A stretch of 64,000 bases of DNA. It comes from Streptomyces roseirectus. GTDB taxonomy: Bacteria > Actinomycetota > Actinomycetes > Streptomycetales > Streptomycetaceae. Position 1 is the stretch's first letter, and the number at the start of each line of letters is the position of its first letter. Location of the stretch: positions 1,736,001-1,800,000 of the forward strand of contig NZ_CP060828.1 of NCBI RefSeq assembly GCF_014489635.1, written 5' to 3'. The translations under genes were made by a program, and so were the position numbers. A model generated the notes under the pieces. That model saw only the letters and a program-made list of their open reading frames with translations. It was not told where the DNA came from and ran no database searches. This document shows positions 25,638 through 35,073 of the stretch, piece after piece.

Positions 25638-26505
25638 CCGCCGGTTTCACCGCCGTGTGGACCGTGTGGGCCGCGAGGACGTGCAGGTCGGCCCGGCGGT
25701 GGACGCTCGCCGGGTCCTCGGGGTCGAGGAGGCGGTCCAGGGTCGCGCGGTCGTCGGCGTCGAGGTCCGCGCCGACGCCGTCGCGCATGCGGGTGAACAT
25801 CTCGGCGACGTACCGGCGGGCCCGGTCGGAGACCGGGGCGGGGAGGTCGAGGAGGAAGCTGCGGGTGCGGGTGTGGCCGAGGCCGGCGGAGGCCAGCAGC
25901 GCGGGCCAGTGCTCCGCCTCGGCGACGGAGTCGGGGAGGTCGGCGCGCATACGGGCGAACCAGTCGGCGGACCGCGCGTCGAGGCGGGCTTCGAGGCCGG
26001 GCCGGCCGAAGCCGAGGTCGCGGGGCAGGAAGCGGGTCGGCAGGCCGCCCTCCATGAGCGCGAGGGTGCCGCCGGGGGCGAGGCGGTCGGCGCAGGCGGC
26101 GACGGCCGCACGCTGGTCGCCGAGGTGGTGCAGGCTGCGGCCGGCCCAGATCAGGTCGGCGGGGTAGTCCAACTCGGCGAGGCTGCCGGGGAGTTCACCG
26201 GCGAGGACGGCGAACCGGTCCGCGTACCCGAGGCGCTTGGCCCGTTCCGTGGCCCGCTCCAGCAGGGCCTCGGAGCCGTCGGCGGCGATGACGCGGGCGC
26301 CGGGGAAGGTCTCGGCGAACAGTCCGGTGACGACGCCGGGGCCGCTGCCGACGTCCACGACCAGGCCGGGTTCGGTGACCTCCCGGCCGAGCCAGGCGAG
26401 CGCCCGCTCGTACCAGGGGGCGTACAACTCGGCCTGGGATTCGAGGTGTTGGGCCATCGCGGCCCAGTCCATGCCGGTGTCACTGTGATGGTGCTGATGT
26501 GCCAT
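25633..26505 (-). CDS. class I SAM-dependent methyltransferase
   Basis: 290 residues from the ATG at 26505 (MAHQHHHSD, a His-rich N-terminus). SAM-binding motif I reads VVDVGSGPGVVTGLF (about 53-67), the acidic loop VIAADGSEALL follows, and post-motif LIWAGRSLHHLGD lies near 113-125. It methylates an unknown small molecule. It begins about 180 bp downstream of the GH6 gene in the same orientation, with a strong palindrome in between, and its stop overlaps the -35 of the SDR promoter. Confidence 0.88.
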   Translation of the reverse strand: MAHQHHHSDTGMDWAAMAQHLESQAELYAPWYERALAWLGREVTEPGLVVDVGSGPGVVTGLFAETFPGARVIAADGSEALLERATERAKRLGYADRFAVLAGELPGSLAELDYPADLIWAGRSLHHLGDQRAAVAACADRLAPGGTLALMEGGLPTRFLPRDLGFGRPGLEARLDARSADWFARMRADLPDSVAEAEHWPALLASAGLGHTRTRSFLLDLPAPVSDRARRYVAEMFTRMRDGVGADLDADDRATLDRLLDPEDPASVHRRADLHVLAAHTVHTAVKPAA

Positions 26506-26576
26506 GCCGGTCAGCCTCTCGTCGTCGGTGGCGCCAGCGTGCGCCGCCGCACCGGGAGGGGGCCACTTCTCTTGCC

Positions 26577-26600
26577 GGGACGGCAAAAAATTGCCGTCCC
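26577..26600. promoter_or_regulatory. 10-bp inverted repeat (GGGACGGCAA/TTGCCGTCCC)
   Basis: GGGACGGCAA at 26577-26586 and TTGCCGTCCC at 26591-26600 are perfect inverted copies around AAAA. The element lies 72 bp upstream of the methyltransferase ATG and 87 bp past the GH6 stop on the same strand. The short AT-rich centre favours an operator; a GH6 terminator is the alternative. Confidence 0.55.
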
Positions 26601-26686
26601 CGCAAAAGCCGGCTCGGCCGAGGTGCCCGGGTCCGCCGAGGTGAGGGGGGTGAGAGCGACCCCGGCGGACACGGGACGGGGAAGGG

Positions 26687-28438
26687 TCAGCTGAGCGGCG
26701 GGTAGGCGTTCTGCATCAGCTGCTGGAACTGGGCGGAGAACCAGTGCCCGGACAGCGGCGAGTTGGGCAGCGCGCCGGACAGGTTGTTGTTGTTGCGCGG
26801 GTTGCCGGTGTACGTCGGGTCGCACATCCGGTCGAAGCCCTTGCCCTCGTCGTTCGGGATCGCCGAGGACGCGCCGTCGGACTCACCCGGCGGCTTCATC
26901 CACACGTACGCGTCGATCCCGGAGGCGGGAGCGGTCTGCGGGCGTTCGCCGAGTCCGGCACCGGTCTGGTTGCACCAGTTCCCGACGTGGATGCGGCGGT
27001 CGAAGCGCCCGCCGTCGACGTACGCGTCCACGCTGGTCTGCGGGCCGGGTCCGGCCGGCCGCGCGGTGCCGCCCCAGCCGTTGCGGGAGGTGTCGATCAG
27101 CATGCCGATGTTGGAGCGGAACCCGGTGGTGACGAGCTGGTTGCGCAGGGCCTGCGCGTAGGACTGCTCGTCGGTGTAGCGGTTCCAGTCGACCCACTTC
27201 GACTCGCGCACCGACTTGCCGGCGATCGTCTCGCTGACGGAGAAGTTGGTCTCCTTCAGGGCGCTGTAGTTGGCCGTGTTGGTGATGAAGCCGTGGACGT
27301 CGTCGACGGTGGCGCCCTCGGCGGTCGCGGCCGTGTGCAGGATCTGGGCGGTGGGGACGAAGTTGTCGTCCCAGCCGAGCCAGCCGTGGTGGCCGGCGTC
27401 GACGTAGTTGTAGACGTTGGGGATGTCGCCGAGCTTGTTGAGCGCGTAGCCGACGCCCTTGACGTAGTTGCCGTTGGCCTTCATGACGTCACAGGCCGGG
27501 ACGGCGGTGGGCCGGCTGCCCGTGTTGGTCACGAGGTTGGGCAGCGAGTCGATCTCGACCGCGGTGACGATCCGCAGCGACGCGTACTTGGGGTCGGCGA
27601 GGATCGCGGCGATCGGGTCGATGAACTGCGTCTTGTACTTGTCGATCTCCGTCGGGCCCAGCTCGCCGTTGGAGGCGAGCGCGGAGCAGTCGCGGCCGGG
27701 GAGGTCGTAGACGACGAGCTGGACGACCATCTCGCCGCTGCCCTTCTGGGTGAGCGCGGTGTCGAGGTGGGCGCGCAGGCCGCGGCCGGTGCTCGTGCCG
27801 GTGATCGCGGCGATCCGGTCGAGCCAGATGCCGGTCGGCTGGTTGGAGACCCGCGAGCCGCCGGGTTCGGCCGCCGCCTTGGCGGACCAGTCCGGGTTGA
27901 CGTACACCTTGGCGCCCGCGTACGGGTTGTCGACGCGGTTCGTGGGCCCGCCGGTGCCGGTCGGGCTCGGGCTCGGGCTGCCGGTGCCGGTCGGGCTCGG
28001 GCTGCCGGTGCCGCCCCCGTCGTCGACGTTGCAGGTGACGCCGTCGAGGGTGAACGTCGCGGGCAGCGCGTTGGTGCCGCTGTAGGACGCCTGGAACCCG
28101 AAGCTCACCGAACCGCCGGTCGGCAGGGAGCCGTTGTACGTCTCGTTGGCGGCGGTGACGGCCGCCCCGGACTGGGTGACCTTCGCGTTCCAGCCGCTGG
28201 TGATCTGCTGGCTGCCGCCGTAGGACCACTTCACGGCCCAACTCGACTTGGCGGCCGAGTTGTTGGTGACGGTGACGTTGGCGGTGAAGCCGGTGCTCCA
28301 CTGGTTCTGCACCTTGTAGTCGACGGTGCAGGGGACGGCGGCGATGGCTCCGCCGTCGGGGACCATCGCCAGCGCGGTCCCGGACGCGCCGGCCACGAGC
28401 GCCAGGGCGGCGAGCATCGCTGTTCTGCTACGGCTCAT
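26687..28438 (-). CDS. secreted GH6 cellulase (cellobiohydrolase-type) with N-terminal CBM2
   Basis: 583 residues from the ATG at 28438, with AAGGAAA upstream. Signal peptide 1-34. CBM2 at about 36-136 (CTVDYKVQNQWSTGF, surface Trp residues, terminal Cys136). A linker of SPSPTGTG repeats covers 140-166. The GH6 catalytic domain, about 170-583, has the general acid Asp250 in YDLPGRDCSAL, plus VEIDSLPNL and DAGHHGWLGWDDNF. It cleaves beta-1,4-glucan from cellulose; the size and insertions favour a cellobiohydrolase over an endoglucanase. It is divergent from GH48 and shares a CebR-box region. The partner exo-enzymes act on opposite chain ends. Confidence 0.95.
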   Translation of the reverse strand: MSRSRTAMLAALALVAGASGTALAMVPDGGAIAAVPCTVDYKVQNQWSTGFTANVTVTNNSAAKSSWAVKWSYGGSQQITSGWNAKVTQSGAAVTAANETYNGSLPTGGSVSFGFQASYSGTNALPATFTLDGVTCNVDDGGGTGSPSPTGTGSPSPSPTGTGGPTNRVDNPYAGAKVYVNPDWSAKAAAEPGGSRVSNQPTGIWLDRIAAITGTSTGRGLRAHLDTALTQKGSGEMVVQLVVYDLPGRDCSALASNGELGPTEIDKYKTQFIDPIAAILADPKYASLRIVTAVEIDSLPNLVTNTGSRPTAVPACDVMKANGNYVKGVGYALNKLGDIPNVYNYVDAGHHGWLGWDDNFVPTAQILHTAATAEGATVDDVHGFITNTANYSALKETNFSVSETIAGKSVRESKWVDWNRYTDEQSYAQALRNQLVTTGFRSNIGMLIDTSRNGWGGTARPAGPGPQTSVDAYVDGGRFDRRIHVGNWCNQTGAGLGERPQTAPASGIDAYVWMKPPGESDGASSAIPNDEGKGFDRMCDPTYTGNPRNNNNLSGALPNSPLSGHWFSAQFQQLMQNAYPPLS

Positions 28439-28711
28439 GAGTGCGGGTTTCCTTCTCTTGGGGGTGCGGGTGCTTCTCGTTTCCTCGGGGGGGTCGCCTG
28501 TTCGGGGCGCGGGGAACCGTGCGGCTCTGTCGTCGAATCCACGGGCCGACGGGCGTCCGGTGCCGGAGCGGGCACGGGGGGCCGGCGCGGTTTCGACCAC
28601 GGGTGTCCAGCCGTACGCCTGGACCGGCGGCGGCTCAAAGTACTGAACGCGGAGGGTGTCGCATGAGCGACTCCTTGCAGCTCAGGGCGTCGTGACCGAC
28701 GCGCCGACTGT

Positions 28712-28725
28712 TGGAACCGCTCCCA
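28712..28725. promoter_or_regulatory. imperfect CebR-type box on the GH6 side
   Basis: TGGAACCGCTCCCA matches the CebR consensus TGGGAGCGCTCCCA at 12 of 14 positions. It lies 274 bp upstream of the GH6 start. Binding by the cellobiose-responsive repressor CebR would couple GH6 expression to cellulose breakdown products. Confidence 0.65.
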
Positions 28726-28867
28726 CTGGTGTCAACGAAGCTAGCGGCAAGACCCGGTAAAGAACAGGGGAGTCACTGACTTTCCCTCAATCTTTCCCGC
28801 GCTGAACTGGTGTCGAATCTTTTCGACTCTTCAAGCGCCTTGACCGTGGACACCCACGTCCCCACTA

Positions 28868-28881
28868 TGGGAGCGCTCCCA
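28868..28881. promoter_or_regulatory. perfect CebR box upstream of GH48
   Basis: TGGGAGCGCTCCCA, the exact 14-bp palindrome recognised by CebR in streptomycetes, lies 75 bp upstream of the GH48 start. It should repress the gene until cellobiose or cellotriose is present. Confidence 0.9.
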
Positions 28882-28955
28882 CTGGTTCAAGGCTTGTTGC
28901 TCCGCCCCCACTTCTGCCGAGCACTCTCCCCCGAGCCGCAAGGAGGAACCAGCAC

Positions 28956-31871
28956 ATGGACCCACGACGCAGACGCCGAAGGACGCGGCGCCTGTGGACC
29001 GCCGCCGTGGCGGCCCTCGCGCTCCCGCTGGCCACCCTGAGTACCTTGTCGACGACCGCCCAGGCGGCGGCACTCCAGTGCAGCGTCGACTACAAGACGA
29101 ACGACTGGGGCAGCGGTTTCACCGCCGACCTCACGATCACCAACCGGGGCACCGACCCCATCAACGGCTGGACGCTGGGCTACTCGTACGCCGGCAACCA
29201 GAAGCTGTCGAACGGCTGGAACGGCACCTGGACCCAGTCCGGCAAGTCGGTCTCCGTCCAGAGCGCCTCGTACAACGCGAACATCGCGGCGGGCGCGGCG
29301 GTGACCACGGGCGCCCAGTTCAGCTACAGCGGCACCAACGCGGCGCCGACCGACTTCACCATCAACGGCACCTCCTGCGTCGGCGCCCACCAGCCGCCGA
29401 TCACCGTGCTGACCAGCCCCGCCGCGGGCGCGATCTACGCGCAGGGCAGCGCCGTCCCGCTCGCCGCGACGGCCGCCGCCGCGGACAACGCGACGATCAG
29501 CAAGGTCGAGTTCTACGACGACACGACCCTGCTCGGCACGGACACCACCGCGCCGTACACGTTCTCGGCGACGGGTCTCGCCGTCGGTTCCCACTCCCTG
29601 GTCGCGAAGGCGTACGACAGCCTCGGCGCGTCCGGCACCTCGACGCCGGTCGGCATCACCGTGGCCTCGGGCCCGTCGGTCGTCGCGTCGGTGACGCAGC
29701 TCGCGGTGCAGCAGGGCAAGACGGGCACGTACACGCTGCGGCTGTCGACGCAGCCGTCGTCGAACGTGACGGTGTCGACCGCGCGCGTCTCCGGGAACAC
29801 CGGTCTGACGGTGACCGGCGGGGCCTCGCTCACCTTCACCCCGTCGAACTGGAACACCCCGCAGACGGTGACGATCACCGGCAACGCGACCGGCACCGGG
29901 GCGGCCACGTTCGACTCGACGGCGACCGGCCTCGCCAAGGCCACGGTCACGGCCACCCAGATCGCCGGGCAGAAGGAGTACGACGCCCGGTTCCTGGAGC
30001 TGTACGGGAAGATCACCAACCCGGCGAACGGCTACTTCTCGCCGGAGGGCATCCCGTACCACTCGGTCGAGACGCTGATCGTCGAGGCACCGGACCACGG
30101 CCACGAGACGACGTCCGAGGCGTACAGCTACCTGCTGTGGCTCCAGGCGACGTACGGCCGGATCACCGGTGACTGGTCGAAGTTCAACGGCGCGTGGAAC
30201 ATCATGGAGAAGTACATGATCCCCACGCACGCCGACCAGCCGACCAACTCGTTCTACAACGCGTCCAAGCCGGCCACCTACGCGCCCGAGCTGGACACCC
30301 CGAACGAGTACCCGGCGCGCCTGGACACGTCGGTGTCGGTCGGGCAGGACCCGATCGCGGCCGAGCTGAAGTCCGCGTACGGCACGGACGACATCTACGG
30401 CATGCACTGGCTGCAGGACGTGGACAACGTCTACGGGTACGGCAACGAGCCCGGCAAGTGCGAGGCGGGGCCGACGGCCACCGGGCCCTCGTACATCAAC
30501 ACGTTCCAGCGCGGCGCGCAGGAATCCGTGTGGGAGACCGTGCCGCAGCCGACCTGCGACCAGTTCAAGTACGGCGGGCCCAACGGCTACCTCGACCTGT
30601 TCACCGGTGACAGCTCCTACTCCAAGCAGTGGAAGTTCACCAACGCCCCCGACGCCGACGCGCGCGCCGTGCAGGCCGCGTACTGGGCGGACGTCTGGGC
30701 GAAGCAGCAGGGCAAGGGCGCCGACGTCTCCGCGACCGTCGGCAAGGCCGCGAAGATGGGCGACTACCTGCGGTACGCGATGTACGACAAGTACTTCAAG
30801 AAGATCGGCAACTGCGTCGGTCCGTCCGCCTGCCCGGCCGGGACCGGGAAGAACTCCTCGGCGTACCTGTTGTCCTGGTACTACGCCTGGGGCGGCGCGA
30901 CCGACACCAGCGCGGGCTGGTCCTGGCGGATCGGCTCCAGCCACAGCCACAGCGGCTACCAGAACCCGCTGGCCGCGTACGCGCTCAGCTCGTACGCGCC
31001 GCTGAAGCCCAAGTCGGCGACCGGCTCGGCGGACTGGGCCACCTCGCTCACCCGGCAGCTGGAGTTCTACCGCTGGCTGCAGTCGGACGAGGGTGCCATC
31101 GCGGGCGGCGCGACCAACAGCTGGGCGGGGCGGTACGCCACTCCCCCGGCCGGCAAGTCGACCTTCTACGGCATGTACTACGACCAGCAGCCCGTCTACC
31201 ACGACCCGCCGTCCAACCAGTGGTTCGGCTTCCAGGCGTGGTCGATGGAGCGGGTCGCCGAGTACTACCAGCAGACGGGCAACACGCAGGCCAAGGCCGT
31301 CCTCGACAAGTGGGTCGACTGGGCCCTGTCGGAGACGACCGTGAACCCCGACGGCACCTACCGGTTCCCGTCGACGCTCGCCTGGTCCGGCCAGCCGGAC
31401 ACCTGGAACGCGTCGAGCCCCGGCGCCAACGCGGGGCTGCACGTCGACGTCGTCGACTACACCAACGACGTCGGTGTGGCGGGCGCGTACGCCCGGACGC
31501 TCACCTACTACGCCGCCAAGTCCGGTGACGCACAGGCCAAGACGGTCGCCAAGGCGCTGCTCGACGGCATGTGGACGCACTACCAGGACAGCCTCGGCAT
31601 CGCGCTCCCGGAGACCCGGGCCGACTACAACCGCTTCGACGACAGCGTCTACGTCCCGAGCGGCTGGAGCGGCAAGATGCCGAACGGCGACACGATCAAC
31701 TCCTCCTCGACGTTCGCCTCGCTGCGTTCGTTCTACGAGGACGACCCCAACTGGTCGAAGATCGAGGCGTACCTCGCGGGCGGAGCGGCGCCCACGTTCA
31801 CGTACCACCGGTTCTGGGCCCAGGCCGACATCGCACTGGCCCTGGGCTCGTACGCGGAGCTGCTCGAATAA
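28956..31871 (+). CDS. secreted GH48 cellulase with N-terminal CBM2
   Basis: 971 residues. A signal peptide with an Arg-rich n-region (1-38) is followed by CBM2 (about 40-141, [16 protein letters not shown] to Cys141). Two Ig-like/bacterial beta-sandwich modules cover about 146-237 and 240-335. The GH48 catalytic domain runs from about 338 to 971 and contains the general acid in [13 protein letters not shown] (Glu384) and [18 protein letters not shown]48 enzymes are processive reducing-end cellobiohydrolases and key members of actinobacterial cellulase sets. AAGGAGG precedes the ATG. It is under a perfect CebR box and ends before a strong terminator. Confidence 0.96.
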   Translation: MDPRRRRRRTRRLWTAAVAALALPLATLSTLSTTAQAAALQCSVDYKTNDWGSGFTADLTITNRGTDPINGWTLGYSYAGNQKLSNGWNGTWTQSGKSVSVQSASYNANIAAGAAVTTGAQFSYSGTNAAPTDFTINGTSCVGAHQPPITVLTSPAAGAIYAQGSAVPLAATAAAADNATISKVEFYDDTTLLGTDTTAPYTFSATGLAVGSHSLVAKAYDSLGASGTSTPVGITVASGPSVVASVTQLAVQQGKTGTYTLRLSTQPSSNVTVSTARVSGNTGLTVTGGASLTFTPSNWNTPQTVTITGNATGTGAATFDSTATGLAKATVTATQIAGQKEYDARFLELYGKITNPANGYFSPEGIPYHSVETLIVEAPDHGHETTSEAYSYLLWLQATYGRITGDWSKFNGAWNIMEKYMIPTHADQPTNSFYNASKPATYAPELDTPNEYPARLDTSVSVGQDPIAAELKSAYGTDDIYGMHWLQDVDNVYGYGNEPGKCEAGPTATGPSYINTFQRGAQESVWETVPQPTCDQFKYGGPNGYLDLFTGDSSYSKQWKFTNAPDADARAVQAAYWADVWAKQQGKGADVSATVGKAAKMGDYLRYAMYDKYFKKIGNCVGPSACPAGTGKNSSAYLLSWYYAWGGATDTSAGWSWRIGSSHSHSGYQNPLAAYALSSYAPLKPKSATGSADWATSLTRQLEFYRWLQSDEGAIAGGATNSWAGRYATPPAGKSTFYGMYYDQQPVYHDPPSNQWFGFQAWSMERVAEYYQQTGNTQAKAVLDKWVDWALSETTVNPDGTYRFPSTLAWSGQPDTWNASSPGANAGLHVDVVDYTNDVGVAGAYARTLTYYAAKSGDAQAKTVAKALLDGMWTHYQDSLGIALPETRADYNRFDDSVYVPSGWSGKMPNGDTINSSSTFASLRSFYEDDPNWSKIEAYLAGGAAPTFTYHRFWAQADIALALGSYAELLE

Positions 31872-31898
31872 GTCCCCGCTGAGGCTTCGCGTGACACG

Positions 31899-31933
31899 CC
31901 GGGCGGCCCCCACCCGCACAGGGGGCCGCCCGG
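31899..31933 (+). terminator. GH48 transcription terminator
   Basis: A 13-bp perfect stem, CCGGGCGGCCCCC at 31899-31911 with GGGGGCCGCCCGG at 31921-31933, and a 9-base loop, starts 28 bp after the GH48 stop. Confidence 0.8.
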
Positions 31934-32021
31934 TCGTCGCCCTGTTTCCGGGGAGGGCTGTGCCTTTCCCGGGGCGGGGCCACCTTCCGTACATGGCCGC
32001 ACGAGGAAGGGAACCCCCACC

Positions 32022-34649
32022 GTGCGAAGAACCCGCATCCTCACCACCGTGCTGGCGCTCGCCGCCGGTCTGCTCGCGGGCGCGCCGCCCGCACTCGCCG
32101 CGAAGCCGCCCGCGCGGGCGCTCGCGGCGGAGTCGTACAGCTGGCAGAACGCCCGGATCGACGGGGGCGGTTTCGTCCCCGGGATCGTGTTCAGCCGCAA
32201 GGAGAAGAACCTGATCTACGCGCGCACCGACATCGGGGGCGCGTACCGCTGGCAGGAGGCGTCGAAGACGTGGACGCCGCTGCTCGACTCGGTGGGCTGG
32301 ACGGACTGGGGCCACACCGGCGTCGCGAGCATCGCGGCGGACCCCGTCGACGCGAACAAGGTGTACGCGGCCGTCGGCACGTACACCAACAGCTGGGACC
32401 CCGGGAACGGGGCGATCCTGCGGTCCGGCGACCGGGGCGCGACCTGGCTGAAGACGGACCTGCCGTTCAAGCTGGGCGGCAACATGCCGGGCCGGGGCAT
32501 GGGCGAGCGGCTGGCCGTCGACCCGAATCGCAACAGCGTGCTGTACCTGGCCGCGCCGAGCGGCAAGGGGCTGTGGCGTTCGACGGACTCCGGGGCGACC
32601 TGGGCGCAGGTGACAACGTTCCCCAACGTCGGCAACTACGCGCAGGATCCGACGGACACGAGCGGGTACGCGAGCGACAACCAGGGCGTCGTGTGGGTGA
32701 CGTTCGACGAGTCGACGGGCGGCGTGGGCGGCGCGACCCGCACGATCTACGTGGGCGTCGCCGACAAGGACAACGCCGTCTACCGTTCGACGGACGCGGG
32801 CGCGACCTGGTCCCGGCTCGCCGGTCAGCCGACCGGCTACCTCCCCCACAAGGGCGTCCTGGCGAACGGCGACCTGTACCTGGCGTACAGCGACAAGGGC
32901 GGCCCGTACGACGGCGGCAAGGGCCGGCTGCTGCGGTACGCGACGGCCACCGGCACCTGGACGGACATCAGCCCCGTCGCCGAGGCGGACACCTACTACG
33001 GCTTCAGCGGCCTCACCGTCGACCGGCAGAAGCCCGGCACGGTCATGGCGACCGCGTACAGCTCCTGGTGGCCGGACACCCAGATCTTCCGTTCGACGGA
33101 CTCCGGGGCGACCTGGACGAAGGCGTGGGACTACACGTCCTACCCGAACCGCGCGGACCGCTTCACCATGGACGTCTCCTCCTCCCCCTGGCTGACCTGG
33201 GGCGCGAACCCCGCACCGCCCGAGCAGACGCCCAAACTCGGCTGGATGACCGAGGCGTTGGAGATCGACCCGTTCAACTCGGCGCGCATGATGTACGGGA
33301 CGGGCGCGACGATCTACGGCACGGAGAACCTCAACAACTGGGACTCCGGAAGCAAGTTCACCATCAAGCCGATGGTGCGGGGCCTGGAGGAGACGGCCGT
33401 CAACGACCTCGCCTCGCCCCCGTCCGGCGCCCCGCTGCTCAGCGCGCTCGGTGACATCGGCGGGTTCCGGCACACGAGTCTGACGTCCGTGCCGCCGATG
33501 ATGTTCACGCAGCCGAACTTCACGACGACGACCAGCCTCGACTTCGCCGAGACCAAACCCGACGTCTTCGTCCGGGCCGGGAACCTCGACTCCGGTCCCC
33601 ACGTGGCGTTCTCGACCGACAACGGCGCCAACTGGTTCGCCGGGACCGACCCTTCGGGCGTGAGCGGCGGCGGAACCGTCGCGGCGGCGGCCGACGGGAG
33701 TCGGTTCGTGTGGTCCCCCGAGGGCACCGGCGTGCAGTACACGACCGGGTTCGGGACGTCCTGGCAGGCGGCGAGCGGGATCCCGGCGGGCGCGATCGTC
33801 GAATCGGACCGCGTCGACCCTCGGGTCTTCTACGGCTTCAAGTCCGGCACGTTCTACGTCAGTTCGGACGGCGGCGCGACCTTCACCGCGTCCGCCGCGA
33901 CCGGCCTGCCCACGGGCGACTCCGTCCGCTTCAAGGCGCTGCCCGGCGCGAAGGGCGACGTCTGGCTGGCGGGCGGCGCGACCGGCTCGGCGTACGGGCT
34001 GTGGCACTCCACCGACTCCGGGGCGACCTTCACGAAGCTGTCGAACGTCGAACAGGCCGACACGATCGGCTTCGGCAAGGCGGCGAGCGGGGCCTCGTAC
34101 CAGACGCTCTACACCAGCGCGAAGATCGCCGGGGTGCGCGGCATCTTCCGGTCGACCGACAAGGGGGCGAGCTGGACGCGGATCAACGACGACGCCCACC
34201 AGTGGGGTTGGACCGGCGCGGCCATCACCGGGGACCCGCGTGTGTACGGGCGGGTGTACGTCTCCACCAACGGGCGGGGCGTGATCTACGGCGACACGAG
34301 CGGGGGCAGCGGCGAACCCGAGCCCACCGGGGGCTGTTCGGTCTCCTACACCGTCACCGGCCAGTGGTCCGGGGGCTTCCAGGCGGACGTGAAGCTCACC
34401 AACACCGGTACGTCGGCGTGGAGTTCGTGGGCGCTGGGCTGGTCGTTCCCGGGCGGGCAGAGCGTGTCGGCGATGTGGAACGCCGAGTACACGCAGTCGG
34501 GGGCCTCGGTCACCGCGAAGAACGTCGGCTGGAACGGGGGCGTGGCCGCCGGGTCGTCCGTGAGCTTCGGGTTCACGGGGAGCTGGTCGGGGACGAACGC
34601 GAAACCGGCCGCGTTCAAGGTGGGCGAGCGGAGCTGCACGGTGCTCTGA
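32022..34649 (+). CDS. secreted GH74 xyloglucanase with C-terminal CBM2
   Basis: 875 residues from a GTG preceded by GAGGAAGGGA. Signal peptide about 1-27. The GH74 tandem seven-bladed beta-propellers (about 35-760) begin with the family hallmark YSWQNARIDGGGFVPGI and ARTDIGGAYRW, with a catalytic Asp in each propeller; the second is expected in ALGDIGGFRH. Repeated STDSGATW motifs are the BNR blades. A C-terminal CBM2 (about 770-875, from SYTVTGQWSGGF to the terminal Cys) targets cellulose. It hydrolyses xyloglucan or other beta-glucans. It follows GH48 but is separated from it by a terminator. Confidence 0.94.
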   Translation: MRRTRILTTVLALAAGLLAGAPPALAAKPPARALAAESYSWQNARIDGGGFVPGIVFSRKEKNLIYARTDIGGAYRWQEASKTWTPLLDSVGWTDWGHTGVASIAADPVDANKVYAAVGTYTNSWDPGNGAILRSGDRGATWLKTDLPFKLGGNMPGRGMGERLAVDPNRNSVLYLAAPSGKGLWRSTDSGATWAQVTTFPNVGNYAQDPTDTSGYASDNQGVVWVTFDESTGGVGGATRTIYVGVADKDNAVYRSTDAGATWSRLAGQPTGYLPHKGVLANGDLYLAYSDKGGPYDGGKGRLLRYATATGTWTDISPVAEADTYYGFSGLTVDRQKPGTVMATAYSSWWPDTQIFRSTDSGATWTKAWDYTSYPNRADRFTMDVSSSPWLTWGANPAPPEQTPKLGWMTEALEIDPFNSARMMYGTGATIYGTENLNNWDSGSKFTIKPMVRGLEETAVNDLASPPSGAPLLSALGDIGGFRHTSLTSVPPMMFTQPNFTTTTSLDFAETKPDVFVRAGNLDSGPHVAFSTDNGANWFAGTDPSGVSGGGTVAAAADGSRFVWSPEGTGVQYTTGFGTSWQAASGIPAGAIVESDRVDPRVFYGFKSGTFYVSSDGGATFTASAATGLPTGDSVRFKALPGAKGDVWLAGGATGSAYGLWHSTDSGATFTKLSNVEQADTIGFGKAASGASYQTLYTSAKIAGVRGIFRSTDKGASWTRINDDAHQWGWTGAAITGDPRVYGRVYVSTNGRGVIYGDTSGGSGEPEPTGGCSVSYTVTGQWSGGFQADVKLTNTGTSAWSSWALGWSFPGGQSVSAMWNAEYTQSGASVTAKNVGWNGGVAAGSSVSFGFTGSWSGTNAKPAAFKVGERSCTVL

Positions 34650-34662
34650 TCACCCATCAGGA

Positions 34663-34680
34663 ATGAGTACGGCTACTCAT
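34663..34680. promoter_or_regulatory. 7-bp inverted repeat ATGAGTA-CGGC-TACTCAT
   Basis: Perfect arms at 34663-34669 and 34674-34680 lie 58 bp upstream of the lipoprotein ATG and 13 bp past the GH74 stop. The AT-rich compact palindrome in a 70+% GC background suggests a repressor site over a promoter. Confidence 0.55.
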
Positions 34681-34737
34681 GAGGAGGCGGTGGCGTTCCC
34701 GGCAGGCTGGTCGCATCCACCGACCAGGGAGCATTCC

Positions 34738-35025
34738 ATGTCACGCCACCGCCTTCTGCCGCTGCTCGCCCTCGCCGGGCTGGCCGGCGCCCTGCTGACC
34801 GGCTGCTCCATCGAGGAGTCCATCTGCTCCGACGGCGAGTACCCGGTGCTGGCCGTGGGCGGCGCGGGCAGCGCCTGCGTCAAGGACGGCCAGGAGCCGG
34901 ACAAGGGCTACGCCCGCTACCCGGCGGGGAAGGTTCCCGAGAAGGTCGGGGACAAGTGGGACGAGTACTGGCAGACGCGGACGCTCGACGAGAACGGCAA
35001 GGAGATCCCGGCACCGCCGATGTGA
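34738..35025 (+). CDS. small secreted lipoprotein of unknown function
   Basis: 95 residues. The signal peptide ends in a lipobox LLTGC (Cys near residue 22), and the mature part SIEESICSDGEYPVLAVGG has a second Cys pair suggesting a disulfide. AGGGAG precedes the ATG at 34738. It is not recognised as an enzyme. A compact palindrome upstream and a hairpin after the stop make it an independent unit. Confidence 0.8.
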   Translation: MSRHRLLPLLALAGLAGALLTGCSIEESICSDGEYPVLAVGGAGSACVKDGQEPDKGYARYPAGKVPEKVGDKWDEYWQTRTLDENGKEIPAPPM

Positions 35026-35036
35026 CCGGGTGAGCG

Positions 35037-35060
35037 AGGGGGCCGGTGGACCGGCCCCCT
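35037..35060. terminator. bidirectional hairpin between lipoprotein and PL11 genes
   Basis: AGGGGGCCGG at 35037-35046 pairs with CCGGCCCCCT at 35051-35060 over TGGA, directly after the lipoprotein stop and just past the end of the convergent PL11 gene. Confidence 0.75.
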
Positions 35061-35073
35061 CTTCCGGCACCGG

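Larger units (their letters stand above)
28439..28955. other. 517-bp divergent regulatory region between GH6 and GH48 genes
   Basis: No coding sequence is supported here. It holds two CebR-type boxes (28712-28725 and 28868-28881), a small hairpin GTCGAA-TCTT-TTCGAC at 28812-28827, and a locally AT-richer stretch (about 28740-28860) likely to contain the promoters. The GH48 ribosome binding site (AAGGAGG) lies near 28940. Confidence 0.7.

Noticed and set aside
28887..34199. Very long minus-strand open frame opposite the cellulase genes
   Set aside because: It is the antisense shadow of GH48 and GH74; the translation is Arg/Val/Gly-rich without domains. High GC makes such frames common.
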